Assembly (NCBI GenBank): GCA_019118565.1
Contig: DWYR01000009.1
Span: 1-64,000, forward strand
Origin: Candidatus Alistipes avicola
GTDB lineage: Bacteria; Bacteroidota; Bacteroidia; Bacteroidales; Rikenellaceae
Length of the DNA: 64,000 bases
Reading direction: 5' to 3'
The position numbers and the translations under genes are program-made. The notes beneath the pieces are model-generated. The model ran no database searches and was not told the DNA's origin. It saw nothing but the letters and a program-made list of their open reading frames with translations. How positions within the stretch are numbered: position 1 is the first letter of the stretch; every line of letters starts with the position of its first letter. Positions 11,681-21,320 of this stretch are shown here, piece by piece.

Positions 11681-13171
11681 CTACCAGATGTCCACCGTGC
11701 CGGTCCAGCTGCCGGAGAAGTGTTTGGGTTCCTGTTGCCCGTCGAGGAAGTCGAAGTTGAACGTATAGGTACCGTCCGAGTTCTTGATGATCTCAACCTG
11801 TCCGTCGGTTGCACCTCCGGCCCACTTCACAAGACCGTCCTGGTAATATTGGAAGTATGTTCCGGTTCCGAACGAGCTGATTTCAGTTTGCGTGTAGCTT
11901 CCTACTATTGCGGTTCCCACTTCTTTGGTGTCGCTGATTTCATAGATGCCCGGAACTGGCTCTTCGCTGTCTTCCAGAGAGTTTACGATCTGGATGGTCA
12001 GCTGATCCGACCAGAAGCTCCAGTTGGAGTCGAACTGCTTGAACTGGAATTGCCAGGTCATGGCTCCCTCGACAGTCCATTTGTCGCTGAAGGCTTGTAC
12101 TTGAAGGGTCTTCGAGGTGAACTCCATAACGTGATCTTCCGGCAAATCCCATTCGTGCTTTTCGATTACTTTCGGTGCATCCTCTACTACCAGCGGACCC
12201 GTGTAGCTGCCGGTCAGCGTTTTGCCGTTGCTGGTTATCAGTTCGTAGGTGATCGTATATTCGTCTTCGTTCTTCTGAATATCCACCGTGCCGGATTCTG
12301 CCAAGCCTACCTGGATTGCAGAACTGTCGTTGGCATCGTAATAGTATTTGAGGTTCGAACCTGCCGGGAACGGAGCGTTCAGGAAGTTAACGCACTCACC
12401 CTGAGTGAAGGAGTTGTTCGTAGCATCGCCGCTGACAATCGAGAAGGAGCCGGGAAGAAGCTCTCCATCGTCGTTGAATTCGCCTCGGCCGACAAGAATC
12501 AGTACGCTTGAAGGAGCTACAAGCCATCCGGCATCATCAAGATTTTCGTAGAGGGTGATATTGATGTTCGTGTTTTTGTAGTCAGGGTCATCATCGAGAT
12601 ACCATGACAAAGCAGTGGTCATCTGGGTGTTCATATCCTCGGCCACCCATTCGATGCTCTTGTCGGTGAGCAGGAGATCGCCTTCGTAAATGGTGTGGAA
12701 CGAATTTCCGTCCGTGGTGGTGAGCGTTATTTCGATTGTGTATTTTCCCTCGGAGGTCGATACCTCCATAGTTCCCTCTTTGATATACTTCATGGCCCCC
12801 TTATGGTTTATGTAGCTGAGATCCCCGGTAGGAATCGTGTACTCCGTATATTTGCCGGTCTCGGAGGTCGTCTCGTAGGAGCCTGCTGCAGGAAAATCCT
12901 CGAGCGGGGCATTTACGCGAAGAATGTAATAGGTACCGGTGGGGTCCAGATTGCCCTGATCTGTCAGCGGCTTGTCTCCGATCCGCAGATAATGGGTATA
13001 GACTACTTCATTGGGGAAAAAGGCATCTCCGAAGTATATACCCTCACAATCGGTAGAAACCGTATCCACGTCGTACGTTACGGGAGGGACATTGTCGCTG
13101 TCATCGTTGTTGCAGGATTGCATGGCGATCGTCGCGAACATCGCGATGGTAAGGAATAAGTACTTTTTCAT
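11681..13171 (-). CDS. modular repeat lipoprotein, unknown function
   Basis: Lipobox IAMQSC; three tandem beta-rich units, each ending in a G.V.I.KN...Y.I.F...G....G...G pattern. Confidence 0.75.
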   Translation of the reverse strand: MKKYLFLTIAMFATIAMQSCNNDDSDNVPPVTYDVDTVSTDCEGIYFGDAFFPNEVVYTHYLRIGDKPLTDQGNLDPTGTYYILRVNAPLEDFPAAGSYETTSETGKYTEYTIPTGDLSYINHKGAMKYIKEGTMEVSTSEGKYTIEITLTTTDGNSFHTIYEGDLLLTDKSIEWVAEDMNTQMTTALSWYLDDDPDYKNTNINITLYENLDDAGWLVAPSSVLILVGRGEFNDDGELLPGSFSIVSGDATNNSFTQGECVNFLNAPFPAGSNLKYYYDANDSSAIQVGLAESGTVDIQKNEDEYTITYELITSNGKTLTGSYTGPLVVEDAPKVIEKHEWDLPEDHVMEFTSKTLQVQAFSDKWTVEGAMTWQFQFKQFDSNWSFWSDQLTIQIVNSLEDSEEPVPGIYEISDTKEVGTAIVGSYTQTEISSFGTGTYFQYYQDGLVKWAGGATDGQVEIIKNSDGTYTFNFDFLDGQQEPKHFSGSWTGTVDIW

Positions 13172-13305
13172 AATATGAGAGGTTTAGGTTTGTTTTCGTA
13201 TATCAAAATTAAAGCGATCTTTCGGCAAAAACTTTGACATAGGTCAATGTTTGTCGAAATTTTCTGTTTTTTTGGTAATTTTGTCAGAAGAAAAAGAGAT
13301 ACTAT

Positions 13306-13869
13306 ATGGATGAATTGATAGAGACGATCATGCAGGAGGGGGATTTCCATCCGTCGGAAGAGGTTGTGAGAAAACTGCTCAGTTTGGGAACGGAGACCTA
13401 TTTCCCAGCCAAAAAGCCGGTGATCGAATGTGGTCGGATCAATACGAATATTTATGTCGTAAAGAGTGGCATTCTGCGGGTGGTTTATTATCAGGAGGAG
13501 ACCTACGGTTTTGCCTCTCCGGGTACGATTTTCCTTTCGCCTCACTCCTATTACGTAAATCAACCGGCTGTCATGCAGTTCGAGGCCTGTAAAAAGGGCT
13601 GTACCTGTATCGAGATCCCGAAAGCCCGGTTCAAGGAGTTGCTGGCCGAGTCGCATGAGTGTGCCTGCTGGATGTTCGATCTGGCAATGGGGCAGTTCTA
13701 CACCTCTGAAAAGAAACTGAAGTACATCAAGGGGGATGCCCGTGAGCGTATTATCGCCGTCCTGAAATACCGTCCCGAAATTCTGGAGTATGTGTCGGCT
13801 CGGACCCTCGCTTCGTATATCGGTGTGACGGAGGCCTATTTCTGCCGTATCAAGAAGGAGATTTTATAG
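13306..13869 (+). CDS. Crp/Fnr-family transcriptional regulator
   Basis: cNMP-fold N-terminus (INTNIYVVKSGILRVVYY) and C-terminal HTH (SARTLASYIGVTEAYFCRIKKE). Confidence 0.8.
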   Translation: MDELIETIMQEGDFHPSEEVVRKLLSLGTETYFPAKKPVIECGRINTNIYVVKSGILRVVYYQEETYGFASPGTIFLSPHSYYVNQPAVMQFEACKKGCTCIEIPKARFKELLAESHECACWMFDLAMGQFYTSEKKLKYIKGDARERIIAVLKYRPEILEYVSARTLASYIGVTEAYFCRIKKEIL

Positions 13870-13893
13870 TGTGCGCCTTATTTAAGTAAGAAT

Positions 13894-13932
13894 AACCCCC
13901 GATCGGAATGTTTCGATCGGGGGTTGCTTTTT
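13894..13932. terminator. bidirectional terminator
   Basis: AACCCCCGATCG-gaatgttt-CGATCGGGGGTT hairpin with flanking T-rich sequence. Confidence 0.8.
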
Positions 13933-13937
13933 ATGAT

Positions 13938-14888
13938 CTATTTCTCCTGTGCCGTCAGGAAGTTCTGAATGTTCCGTTCGATGCAGCCGACCAGCAGGTC
14001 GAGCGCCTCGACCGGTGTCCAAGCCGTGTGGGGCGAGAGCAGCAGACGGTCGGGATCGGCAACCTTCAGCAGCGGGTTGTCGGCCGTCATGGGTTCCTGT
14101 GCAAATACATCCAGACCGGCTCCGGCGAGACGGTTCTCGTTGAGGGCATTGGCCAGGGCCTGTTCGTCCACAATACCGCCGCGGGCTACGTTGATAAGGA
14201 TGGCCGAGGGTTTCATCAGGCGAAGTTCCCGGTCGCCGATCAATCCGCGCGTGCGGTCGTTGAGCGGGGCGTGGATCGAAATGATATCAGCCCAGCCGAG
14301 CAGCTCGTCAAGCGGCATGGACGTATAGGGCTCTTCGCGAGTTACACCCGAGGTAGAGGTGTAGCGTACCTGGCACCCGAGTGCCGTGGCGACACTCGCT
14401 ACGCTGTGGCCGATGGCTCCCAAACCGATGATACCCCAGTGTTTGCCGTAGAGCTGGTGGATCGGCCGTCCGAAGTGGAACGGCGAGTCGGAGGTGGCGT
14501 AGGCACCGCTCTTGACATAGCGGTCGAAGTAGAGGCTCTGACGGTAGAGGGTGATCGCAGCGCCGATCGTCGTGTCCGTTACGGCATGGGTCGAGTAGCC
14601 GACGGCGTTCTTGACCTCGACACCCTGTGCTGCGGCTGCCTCCAGATCGACGTTGTTCATACCCGTGGCCGCGATGCAGATCAACTTGAGGCGGGGAAGT
14701 GCCTTGATCGTCTCGGCACGCATGGGAATCTTGTTGATAATCAGAATGTCCGCTTCGAGGCTGCGCTCCACGATCTGCTCCGGAGCGGTCTTTTCGTAGG
14801 CGGTATAGTTGCCGAGCCGTTTGATCGGCTCCAGGTCGACGCAGCCCAGGCTGTGCTGGTCCAGGAAGACGATGTTCATCTTTTGCAT
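13938..14888 (-). CDS. D-2-hydroxyacid dehydrogenase
   Basis: GIIGLGAIGHSVASVA Rossmann motif; NVARGGIVDEQAL; LSPHTAWTP. Confidence 0.9.
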   Translation of the reverse strand: MQKMNIVFLDQHSLGCVDLEPIKRLGNYTAYEKTAPEQIVERSLEADILIINKIPMRAETIKALPRLKLICIAATGMNNVDLEAAAAQGVEVKNAVGYSTHAVTDTTIGAAITLYRQSLYFDRYVKSGAYATSDSPFHFGRPIHQLYGKHWGIIGLGAIGHSVASVATALGCQVRYTSTSGVTREEPYTSMPLDELLGWADIISIHAPLNDRTRGLIGDRELRLMKPSAILINVARGGIVDEQALANALNENRLAGAGLDVFAQEPMTADNPLLKVADPDRLLLSPHTAWTPVEALDLLVGCIERNIQNFLTAQEK

Positions 14889-14912
14889 GACTTTTATTTT
14901 TTAGGTTGTTCG

Positions 14913-15656
14913 TTATTCTCTCTTTGTGTCAGGAGACAGCTCCCCGAGCAGGCCGCGGATTACCACCGAGGCGCATCCGATGCCGAACAGGGCCGGCATA
15001 TAGGAGATTGTCCCCACGTTCGATTTCTTGTTCTGCTCCTCGCAGAGAATCATCGCCCCCTCACGGATCGGTTCGGCCGAGAAAACGGCCCGGAATCCCG
15101 ACCGAATCCCCGCCTTGTGCAGCCGTTTGCGCAACATGTGGGCCAGCGGGCAGTGGTGGGTTTGCGATATATCCTCGATCTCGAGTCGGGTAGGGTCGGT
15201 CTTCGCACCGGCTCCCATCGAACTGACCAGCGGAAATCCCCGGTCGAGCGCCCCCTGGATCAGGGCCAGTTTCGGCGACAGGGTGTCGATGGCATCGACT
15301 ACGTAGTCGAACCGGGCGCTGTCGAGCAGGCGGTCGGTCTCCTCGTCCTTGATGTAGCGCTCGACCACGTGCAGGCGGACATCGGGTGAAATATCGCGCA
15401 GACGTTCGGCCAGCACCTCGGCTTTCGGCCGTCCGACGGTCGAGTGCAGGGCAATCAGCTGACGGTTGATGTTGGTCGTATTGACCGTGTCCGCATCGGC
15501 AAGGGTCAGTTCGCCGACCCCGGCGCGGGTGATCATCTCCGCAGCATAGGCTCCCACGCCGCCCAGTCCTACGACCAGGACGTGCGCCGAGCGCAGTTTT
15601 GCCAGTTTTTCGCTGCCGAGCAGCAGCTCCGTTCTTTCGAGCCAGTCGTTTGTCAT
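14913..15656 (-). CDS. tcdA: tRNA threonylcarbamoyladenosine dehydratase (TcdA, ThiF/HesA family)
   Basis: Internal start MTNDWLERTELLLGSEKLAKL; VLVVGLGGVGAYAAEMITRAGVGELTLADADTVNTTNINRQ. Confidence 0.85.
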   Translation of the reverse strand: MTNDWLERTELLLGSEKLAKLRSAHVLVVGLGGVGAYAAEMITRAGVGELTLADADTVNTTNINRQLIALHSTVGRPKAEVLAERLRDISPDVRLHVVERYIKDEETDRLLDSARFDYVVDAIDTLSPKLALIQGALDRGFPLVSSMGAGAKTDPTRLEIEDISQTHHCPLAHMLRKRLHKAGIRSGFRAVFSAEPIREGAMILCEEQNKKSNVGTISYMPALFGIGCASVVIRGLLGELSPDTKRE

Positions 15657-16249
15657 CGTTTGAAAATAGCTTCGTAGTTGTGATATATCTGGTCGCGTAG
15701 CCTCTCCACCGTTACACCCCGGATTTCGGCGATCTGACGGTAGATCTGTTCGATTGTCAGCGGACTTTCGTCCGTTTCGGCCAGCAGTCGTTCCTCGGGG
15801 ATTGCCCGCAGGGCCTCGACGGTTCGGGGTGACGAGAAGGTCCGCTCGCCAAAAGAGAGGTAGTAACCCTTCTCTATGGCACGGGCAGCCTGCTGCGGCG
15901 AACCGATGAACCCGTGGAAAATAACGGCCGGGAGCCGGTGGTGTGCGAGTTCCTCCATGACCGGTTCGAAAGCCTTGACACAGTGCAGTATGACCGGCTT
16001 CGAAAACTCTTCGGCCAGCGTCAGCTGCTCGCGGAAGAGCCGCCGTTGTGCCTCGCGGTCGGTCGTGCAGGCGTAGTCCAGCCCGATCTCTCCGACCATA
16101 TCCGCTCCGGCGATCGACGGACGGATTGCATCGAGTGGCTGCGAGGCGGCATCCCACGGGTGGATGCCCGAAAACGTAGGCTCGATGGCAGTACCGGTCG
16201 GACGGTGGGTATGGATATTGACCAGGGGGGTATTCATCATCTGCGGCAT
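15653..16249 (-). CDS. TatD-family hydrolase (short form)
   Basis: NIHTHRP, GEIGLDY, ETDESPL; 4-nt ATGA overlap with tcdA. Confidence 0.85.
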   Translation of the reverse strand: MPQMMNTPLVNIHTHRPTGTAIEPTFSGIHPWDAASQPLDAIRPSIAGADMVGEIGLDYACTTDREAQRRLFREQLTLAEEFSKPVILHCVKAFEPVMEELAHHRLPAVIFHGFIGSPQQAARAIEKGYYLSFGERTFSSPRTVEALRAIPEERLLAETDESPLTIEQIYRQIAEIRGVTVERLRDQIYHNYEAIFKR

Positions 16250-16631
16250 TGAATATACAAAAGTATAAAATCCCCGTCAAAATCGAACATCCGGTCGGAT
16301 ATTCGCCGCCTCAGGTCGCTTGAAAGGGTGGCGGGCTGTGTGAAAACAGGACCAGAAGAGGGGCCCGGAGATAATGGGTGAAAATGGCCCTGCACGTGAA
16401 AAAAGAGGCTCCCGGACGTTAAAAATCATCGGTTGGGATGCGTTTCGTGTTGAAAAATATCGTATATTCGCACGCGCTTTATATTATATAAGTCGAGGGA
16501 ACAGAGGTTCGATCTTCCTTTTTTGAGAAAGGGTCGTTCGTTTTCGACGGTTGGTCGACCTTTTCCCCCCCAAAGGAGGATATACATACGAAATACACAA
16601 AACATACAATCATCAACATTAATTAATAACC

Positions 16632-17987
16632 ATGTCGAAAATCATTACATTACGCAAAGGTCTCGACATCAACCTTCAGGGAAAGGCTGCGCAGAAATTG
16701 GTCCAGGCACCGATGGCTGCCGAGTATGCCGTTTCGCCTCTCGACTTCGAGGGCGTAACCCCCAAGTTGCTGGTTAAAGCCGGTGATCAGGTCAAGGCGG
16801 GAACGCCGCTCTTCTTCGACAAGAAGAACGAGCGGGTGGTTTTCACCTCGCCTGTGAGCGGTGTTGTTTCGGCGATCAACCGCGGTGAGAAGCGTCGTAT
16901 TCTCAACGTGACGATCCAGCCGGACGCAAACCAGACTTACGAGGAGTTCGGTAAACTGAACGTGCAGTCGGCTTCCCGCGAGGAGATCATCGATCTTTTG
17001 CTCAAGGCGGGTCTCTGGCCCATGATTATTCAACGTCCCTACGGCATTATCGCCGATCCGACCAAGATGCCGAAGGCGATCTTCATCTCGACGTTCGATT
17101 CCGCACCGCTGGCTCCGGACTACAACTTCGTGCTGGAGAACCAGAAGGAGAATCTGCAGCGGGGTGTGGAGGTGATGCGTCGCCTGACCTCCGGAAAGGT
17201 TCACCTGGGCGTTCGCGCAACGGCCGAGGGCTTCATGGCCTCTCTGAAGGATGCCGAAATCGACCGCTTCGCCGGCAAGCACCCTGTGGGTAACGTCGGC
17301 GTACAGATCCACCACGTCGATCCGATCAACAAGGACGAGATCGTCTGGACGGTAAACATCCAGGATCTGGCCATCATCGGCCGCTTCTTCCAGGAGGGTC
17401 GTGTGGATATGTCGAAGATCGTAGCCGTAGCCGGTGCCGAGGTCAAGGAGCCGCACTACTGCCAGATCATCGGTGGCGCTTCGGTCGCTTCGATTCTTGG
17501 CAATAACATCAAGCCCCAGGCTGAAGGCAATTCGGTCCGCATCATTTCGGGCAACGTATTGACCGGCCGCAAGACCTCCTCGGACGGATTCATCGGTTTC
17601 TATGTCAATATGCTGACGGTGATCCCCGAGGGTAACCACTATGAGCTGCTGGGTTGGGCAATGCCCCGTTTCAGCAAGTTCTCGGTTTCGAGAGCTTACT
17701 TCTCGTGGCTCTGCCCGAAGAAGAGCTACAACCTGGATACCAACCTCAACGGCGGTGAGCGTCCGTTCGTGGTAACCGGCCTGTACGACAAGTACCTGCC
17801 GATGGATATCTATCCGATGTACCTTCTGAAGGCCATCCTGGCCAAGGATATCGACAAGATGGAAAATCTGGGTATCTACGAGGTGATCGAGGAGGACTTC
17901 GCACTGTGCGAGTTCGTCGATCCTTCGAAGGTCGAGATGCAGCAGATCATTCGCGATGGTATTAACTATATGATTAAGGAGGCATAA
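16632..17987 (+). CDS. nqrA: Na+-translocating NADH:quinone reductase subunit A
   Basis: MSKIITLRKGLDINLQGKA; first gene of a complete nqrABCDEF order. Confidence 0.96.
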   Translation: MSKIITLRKGLDINLQGKAAQKLVQAPMAAEYAVSPLDFEGVTPKLLVKAGDQVKAGTPLFFDKKNERVVFTSPVSGVVSAINRGEKRRILNVTIQPDANQTYEEFGKLNVQSASREEIIDLLLKAGLWPMIIQRPYGIIADPTKMPKAIFISTFDSAPLAPDYNFVLENQKENLQRGVEVMRRLTSGKVHLGVRATAEGFMASLKDAEIDRFAGKHPVGNVGVQIHHVDPINKDEIVWTVNIQDLAIIGRFFQEGRVDMSKIVAVAGAEVKEPHYCQIIGGASVASILGNNIKPQAEGNSVRIISGNVLTGRKTSSDGFIGFYVNMLTVIPEGNHYELLGWAMPRFSKFSVSRAYFSWLCPKKSYNLDTNLNGGERPFVVTGLYDKYLPMDIYPMYLLKAILAKDIDKMENLGIYEVIEEDFALCEFVDPSKVEMQQIIRDGINYMIKEA

Positions 17988-17989
17988 CG

Positions 17990-19096
17990 ATGGGCGGATT
18001 AAGAAAGATTGTAGACAAGATGAAACCGACCTTCTCGAAGGGCGGTAAACTTTCGTTCCTCGAATCGACATTCGATGCGTTCGAAACGTTCCTGTTCGTG
18101 CCGAACACGACGACCAGCAAAGGTGCGCATATTCGCGACTGCAACGATATGAAACGTACGATGATCGTGGTGGTAGCGGCTCTCCTGCCGGCCCTCTTCT
18201 TCGGTATGTACAACACCGGATACCAGGTCGGACTGACCGGATGGGCAGCTTTCTGGCTGGGATTCTGTGAAGTATTCCCGATGATCGTCGTATCGTATGT
18301 AGTCGGTCTGGGTATCGAGTTCATCGCTGCGCAGATTCGCGGACACGAGGTCAACGAGGGATTCCTCGTAACGGGTCTGTTGATCCCGATGGTTATGCCG
18401 GTCGGCACACCGCTGTGGATGATTGCGCTCGGTACCGCTTTCGCCGTAATCTTCGGCAAGGAGGTATTCGGCGGTACGGGTATGAACATCTTCAACCCGG
18501 CCCTGTTGGCCCGTGCATTCGTATTCTTCGCCTATACGCCCTACATCTCCGGTGAGACCGTATGGTATGCCAGCGATGCCGTTTCGGGTGCTACGGCCCT
18601 CGAGCAGTTGGCTACGAACGGCGCGATGAGCTACTCGTCGCTTGATGCCTTCCTCGGTTTCATCCCCGGTTGCGTGGGTGAGACTTCGACGCTGGCCATC
18701 CTGGTCGGCGCCCTCATTCTGCTCGTTACCGGTGTCGCTTCCTGGCGTACGATGATCTCGGTATTCGTCGGCGGTCTGGCGATGGGTTATCTCTTCCAGG
18801 CTCTCGGCGTAACGGGTTATCCCGCTTGGCAGCACCTGATCGTCGGCGGTTTCGCATTCGGTGCCGTCTTCATGGCTACCGACCCCGTTACCTCGGCTCA
18901 GACCAACAAGGGTAAGTACATCGTCGGATTCCTTACCGGTGCACTGGCCGTGATGATCCGCGTAGTCAATCCGGCATACCCCGAAGGTATGATGCTCGCG
19001 ATCCTCTTCATGAACGCCCTGGCTCCGCTGGTGGACTACTTCGTGGTAGAGGCCAATATCTCGCGCCGCAAGAAACGTGTTAAATTAGCAAAATAG
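17990..19096 (+). CDS. nqrB: Na+-NQR subunit B
   Basis: Multi-TM; VSGATALEQL covalent FMN motif. Confidence 0.96.
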   Translation: MGGLRKIVDKMKPTFSKGGKLSFLESTFDAFETFLFVPNTTTSKGAHIRDCNDMKRTMIVVVAALLPALFFGMYNTGYQVGLTGWAAFWLGFCEVFPMIVVSYVVGLGIEFIAAQIRGHEVNEGFLVTGLLIPMVMPVGTPLWMIALGTAFAVIFGKEVFGGTGMNIFNPALLARAFVFFAYTPYISGETVWYASDAVSGATALEQLATNGAMSYSSLDAFLGFIPGCVGETSTLAILVGALILLVTGVASWRTMISVFVGGLAMGYLFQALGVTGYPAWQHLIVGGFAFGAVFMATDPVTSAQTNKGKYIVGFLTGALAVMIRVVNPAYPEGMMLAILFMNALAPLVDYFVVEANISRRKKRVKLAK

Positions 19097-19103
19097 GGAA
19101 AAT

Positions 19104-20030
19104 ATGGCCATGAAAAAATTTGTATGTAGCGTATGCGGATATACCCACGAGGGAGATGCCGCACCCGATGTATGCCCTATTTGTGACGCACCCGCTTCCG
19201 CATTCACGGAGGTGAAATCCGAGAAGAAGGGGTGGATTCACAATCCGAACAGCAATACCTATATTATTATCTATTCGGTTGTGATGGTTGTGATCGTTGC
19301 GGCGCTGCTTGCCGTAACCTCTCTCTCGTTGCAGGATCGTCAGGCCGAGAACGAGTTGCAGGAGAAGAAGAGCAACATTCTCCAGTCGCTCGGATACAGC
19401 CCTGTGGAGAATCCGGCCGAATTCGACCAGATGTTGGCGGATTTCGACAACCAGGTGAAATCTTATGTAGTTGATGCGAATGGCGCGAAGACGGAGACTC
19501 CGGTCAAGGATGTGCTCAAGATGCTTGCCACCAACCAGGATATTCGCGATAATTACGACGCAAAGAATTTGGCACTCTTCCAGGCTGAGGACGGCCGTGT
19601 CGTGATTCCGTTGGTCGGTATGGGCCTTTGGGGTGACATCTGGGGATATATCGCCCTCGACAAGGATATGAATACCGTTACGGGTATCGTAATGGCCCAC
19701 AAGGGTGAGACTCCCGGTCTGGGCGCCGAGATCGCAACGCCTAAATATCAGGCAAAATTCGTCGGCAAGAAGTTGTTCAAGGATGGCGAGTTCGTTTCGG
19801 TTACCCTGCGCAAGGGTGGTGCGAAGGATCTCGAGCATGAGGTGGACGCTATCTCCGGCGGTACGAAGACTTCGGATGGTGTAACCAACATGCTTCGTGA
19901 TTGCCTGTCGGCTTATCTGCCTTACTTCACCAGCCAGCGTCAGGCTGTCGCACAACCGGCTCTTGTCGTTGAGGAGGTGGTGAGTGAGGATATGTCTAAC
20001 CAGCAAAATGTAGAGGAGAGCCATGAGTAA
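19104..20030 (+). CDS. nqrC: Na+-NQR subunit C with N-terminal rubredoxin-like domain
   Basis: [34 protein letters not shown], then TM, then NqrC domain ending [17 protein letters not shown]. Confidence 0.93.
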   Translation: MAMKKFVCSVCGYTHEGDAAPDVCPICDAPASAFTEVKSEKKGWIHNPNSNTYIIIYSVVMVVIVAALLAVTSLSLQDRQAENELQEKKSNILQSLGYSPVENPAEFDQMLADFDNQVKSYVVDANGAKTETPVKDVLKMLATNQDIRDNYDAKNLALFQAEDGRVVIPLVGMGLWGDIWGYIALDKDMNTVTGIVMAHKGETPGLGAEIATPKYQAKFVGKKLFKDGEFVSVTLRKGGAKDLEHEVDAISGGTKTSDGVTNMLRDCLSAYLPYFTSQRQAVAQPALVVEEVVSEDMSNQQNVEESHE

Positions 20031-20676
20031 GGAAAAAGAGCCGATCTTCTCGGCGAAGAATTTTAAATATCTGACGAGCCCGTTCTCTCAGAACAACCCT
20101 GTCATCGTACAGATCCTCGGTATCTGCTCGGCACTTGCCGTTACCGTGCAGCTCAAGCCGGCGATCGTGATGGCACTGTCGGTTGCCGTCGTAACGGGTT
20201 TCTCGAACCTGGTGATGTCACTGCTGCGTAAGGGTGTCCCCTCGCGTATCCGTATCATCGTCCAGCTGGTGGTGATCGCCGCACTGGTAATCCTCGTGGA
20301 CCAGTTCCTGAAGGCTTACGTGTACGACGTATCGAAACAGCTCTCCGTTTATGTGGGTCTGATTATTACCAACTGTATCGTCATGGGCCGCGTGGAGGCT
20401 TTCGCATTGGGTAACAAACCCTGGCCGGCTTTCCTGGACGGTATCGGAAACGGTTTGGGTTATGGTTGCATCCTGGTGATCGTGGCATTCTTCCGCGAGT
20501 TGCTGGGTTCGGGTACGCTTTACGGCTACCAGATCATTCCCGAAAGCTGGTATGCGGCCAACGGCGGTTTCTACTCCAACAACGGCCTGATGCTCTTCCC
20601 GCCGATGGCGTTGATCATCGTGGGTTGCATCATCTGGGCTCACCGTTCGCACAACAAGGATTTACAGGAAAAATAG
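20023..20676 (+). CDS. nqrD: Na+-NQR subunit D
   Basis: Multi-TM, operon position; [18 protein letters not shown]. Confidence 0.95.
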   Translation: MSKEKEPIFSAKNFKYLTSPFSQNNPVIVQILGICSALAVTVQLKPAIVMALSVAVVTGFSNLVMSLLRKGVPSRIRIIVQLVVIAALVILVDQFLKAYVYDVSKQLSVYVGLIITNCIVMGRVEAFALGNKPWPAFLDGIGNGLGYGCILVIVAFFRELLGSGTLYGYQIIPESWYAANGGFYSNNGLMLFPPMALIIVGCIIWAHRSHNKDLQEK

Positions 20677-20690
20677 GAGGGTAGTAGTAT

Positions 20691-21299
20691 ATGGAATCAT
20701 TGAATATTTTTATCCGGTCGATCTTTATCGACAACATGGTATTCGCCTTCTTCTTCGGTATGTGCTCCTACATTGCCGTGTCGAAGAGCGTAAAAACAGC
20801 CCTCGGTCTTGGTCTTGCCGTTACGTTCGTGATGGTGATGACCGTGCCTCTGAACTACTTGCTGTATCAATACGTCCTCAAAGCCGATGCGCTGATTGAA
20901 GGTGTCGATCTGAGCTTCCTGACCTTCATCGTCTTCATTGCGACGATCGCCGCATTCGTGCAGCTCGTCGAGATGGCTGTCGAGAAGTTCTCCCCGACGC
21001 TCTACAACCAGTTGGGTATCTTCCTGCCGCTGATCGCCGTGAACTGCGCCATCATGGGTGGTTCGCTCTTCATGCAGCAGAAGGTTGATGCGATGGAACT
21101 CACCTCGCTCTGGCAGTCGATCGTTTACGGTCTGGGCTCCGGTCTGGGTTGGTGGCTGGCAATCGTCATGATGGCCGCTATCCGCGAGCGTACGACCTAC
21201 TCGCACATTCCCAAGGCTTTGAAAGGTCCCGGTATTGCGTTTATCATCACGGGACTGATGGGTATCGCATTTATGATCTTCTCCGGTATTCAGTTGTAA
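20691..21299 (+). CDS. nqrE: Na+-NQR subunit E
   Basis: IRSIFIDNMVFAFFFGMCSYIAVSK; IAVNCAIMGGSLF. Confidence 0.95.
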   Translation: MESLNIFIRSIFIDNMVFAFFFGMCSYIAVSKSVKTALGLGLAVTFVMVMTVPLNYLLYQYVLKADALIEGVDLSFLTFIVFIATIAAFVQLVEMAVEKFSPTLYNQLGIFLPLIAVNCAIMGGSLFMQQKVDAMELTSLWQSIVYGLGSGLGWWLAIVMMAAIRERTTYSHIPKALKGPGIAFIITGLMGIAFMIFSGIQL

Positions 21300-21320
21300 T
21301 CCTTTAAAAAGAGATAAAAG

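Noticed and set aside
13908-15389. 493-aa plus-strand ORF over the dehydrogenase and tcdA
   Set aside because: Antisense to two recognisable genes; no conserved motifs.
14913-16280. 455-aa ORF read as a single TatD-TcdA fusion
   Set aside because: The extra N-terminus is the shifted frame of the TatD gene; tcdA has its own ATG at 15656 with an ATGA overlap.
16650-18071. 473-aa ORF antisense to nqrA
   Set aside because: Antisense shadow of a confidently assigned gene.
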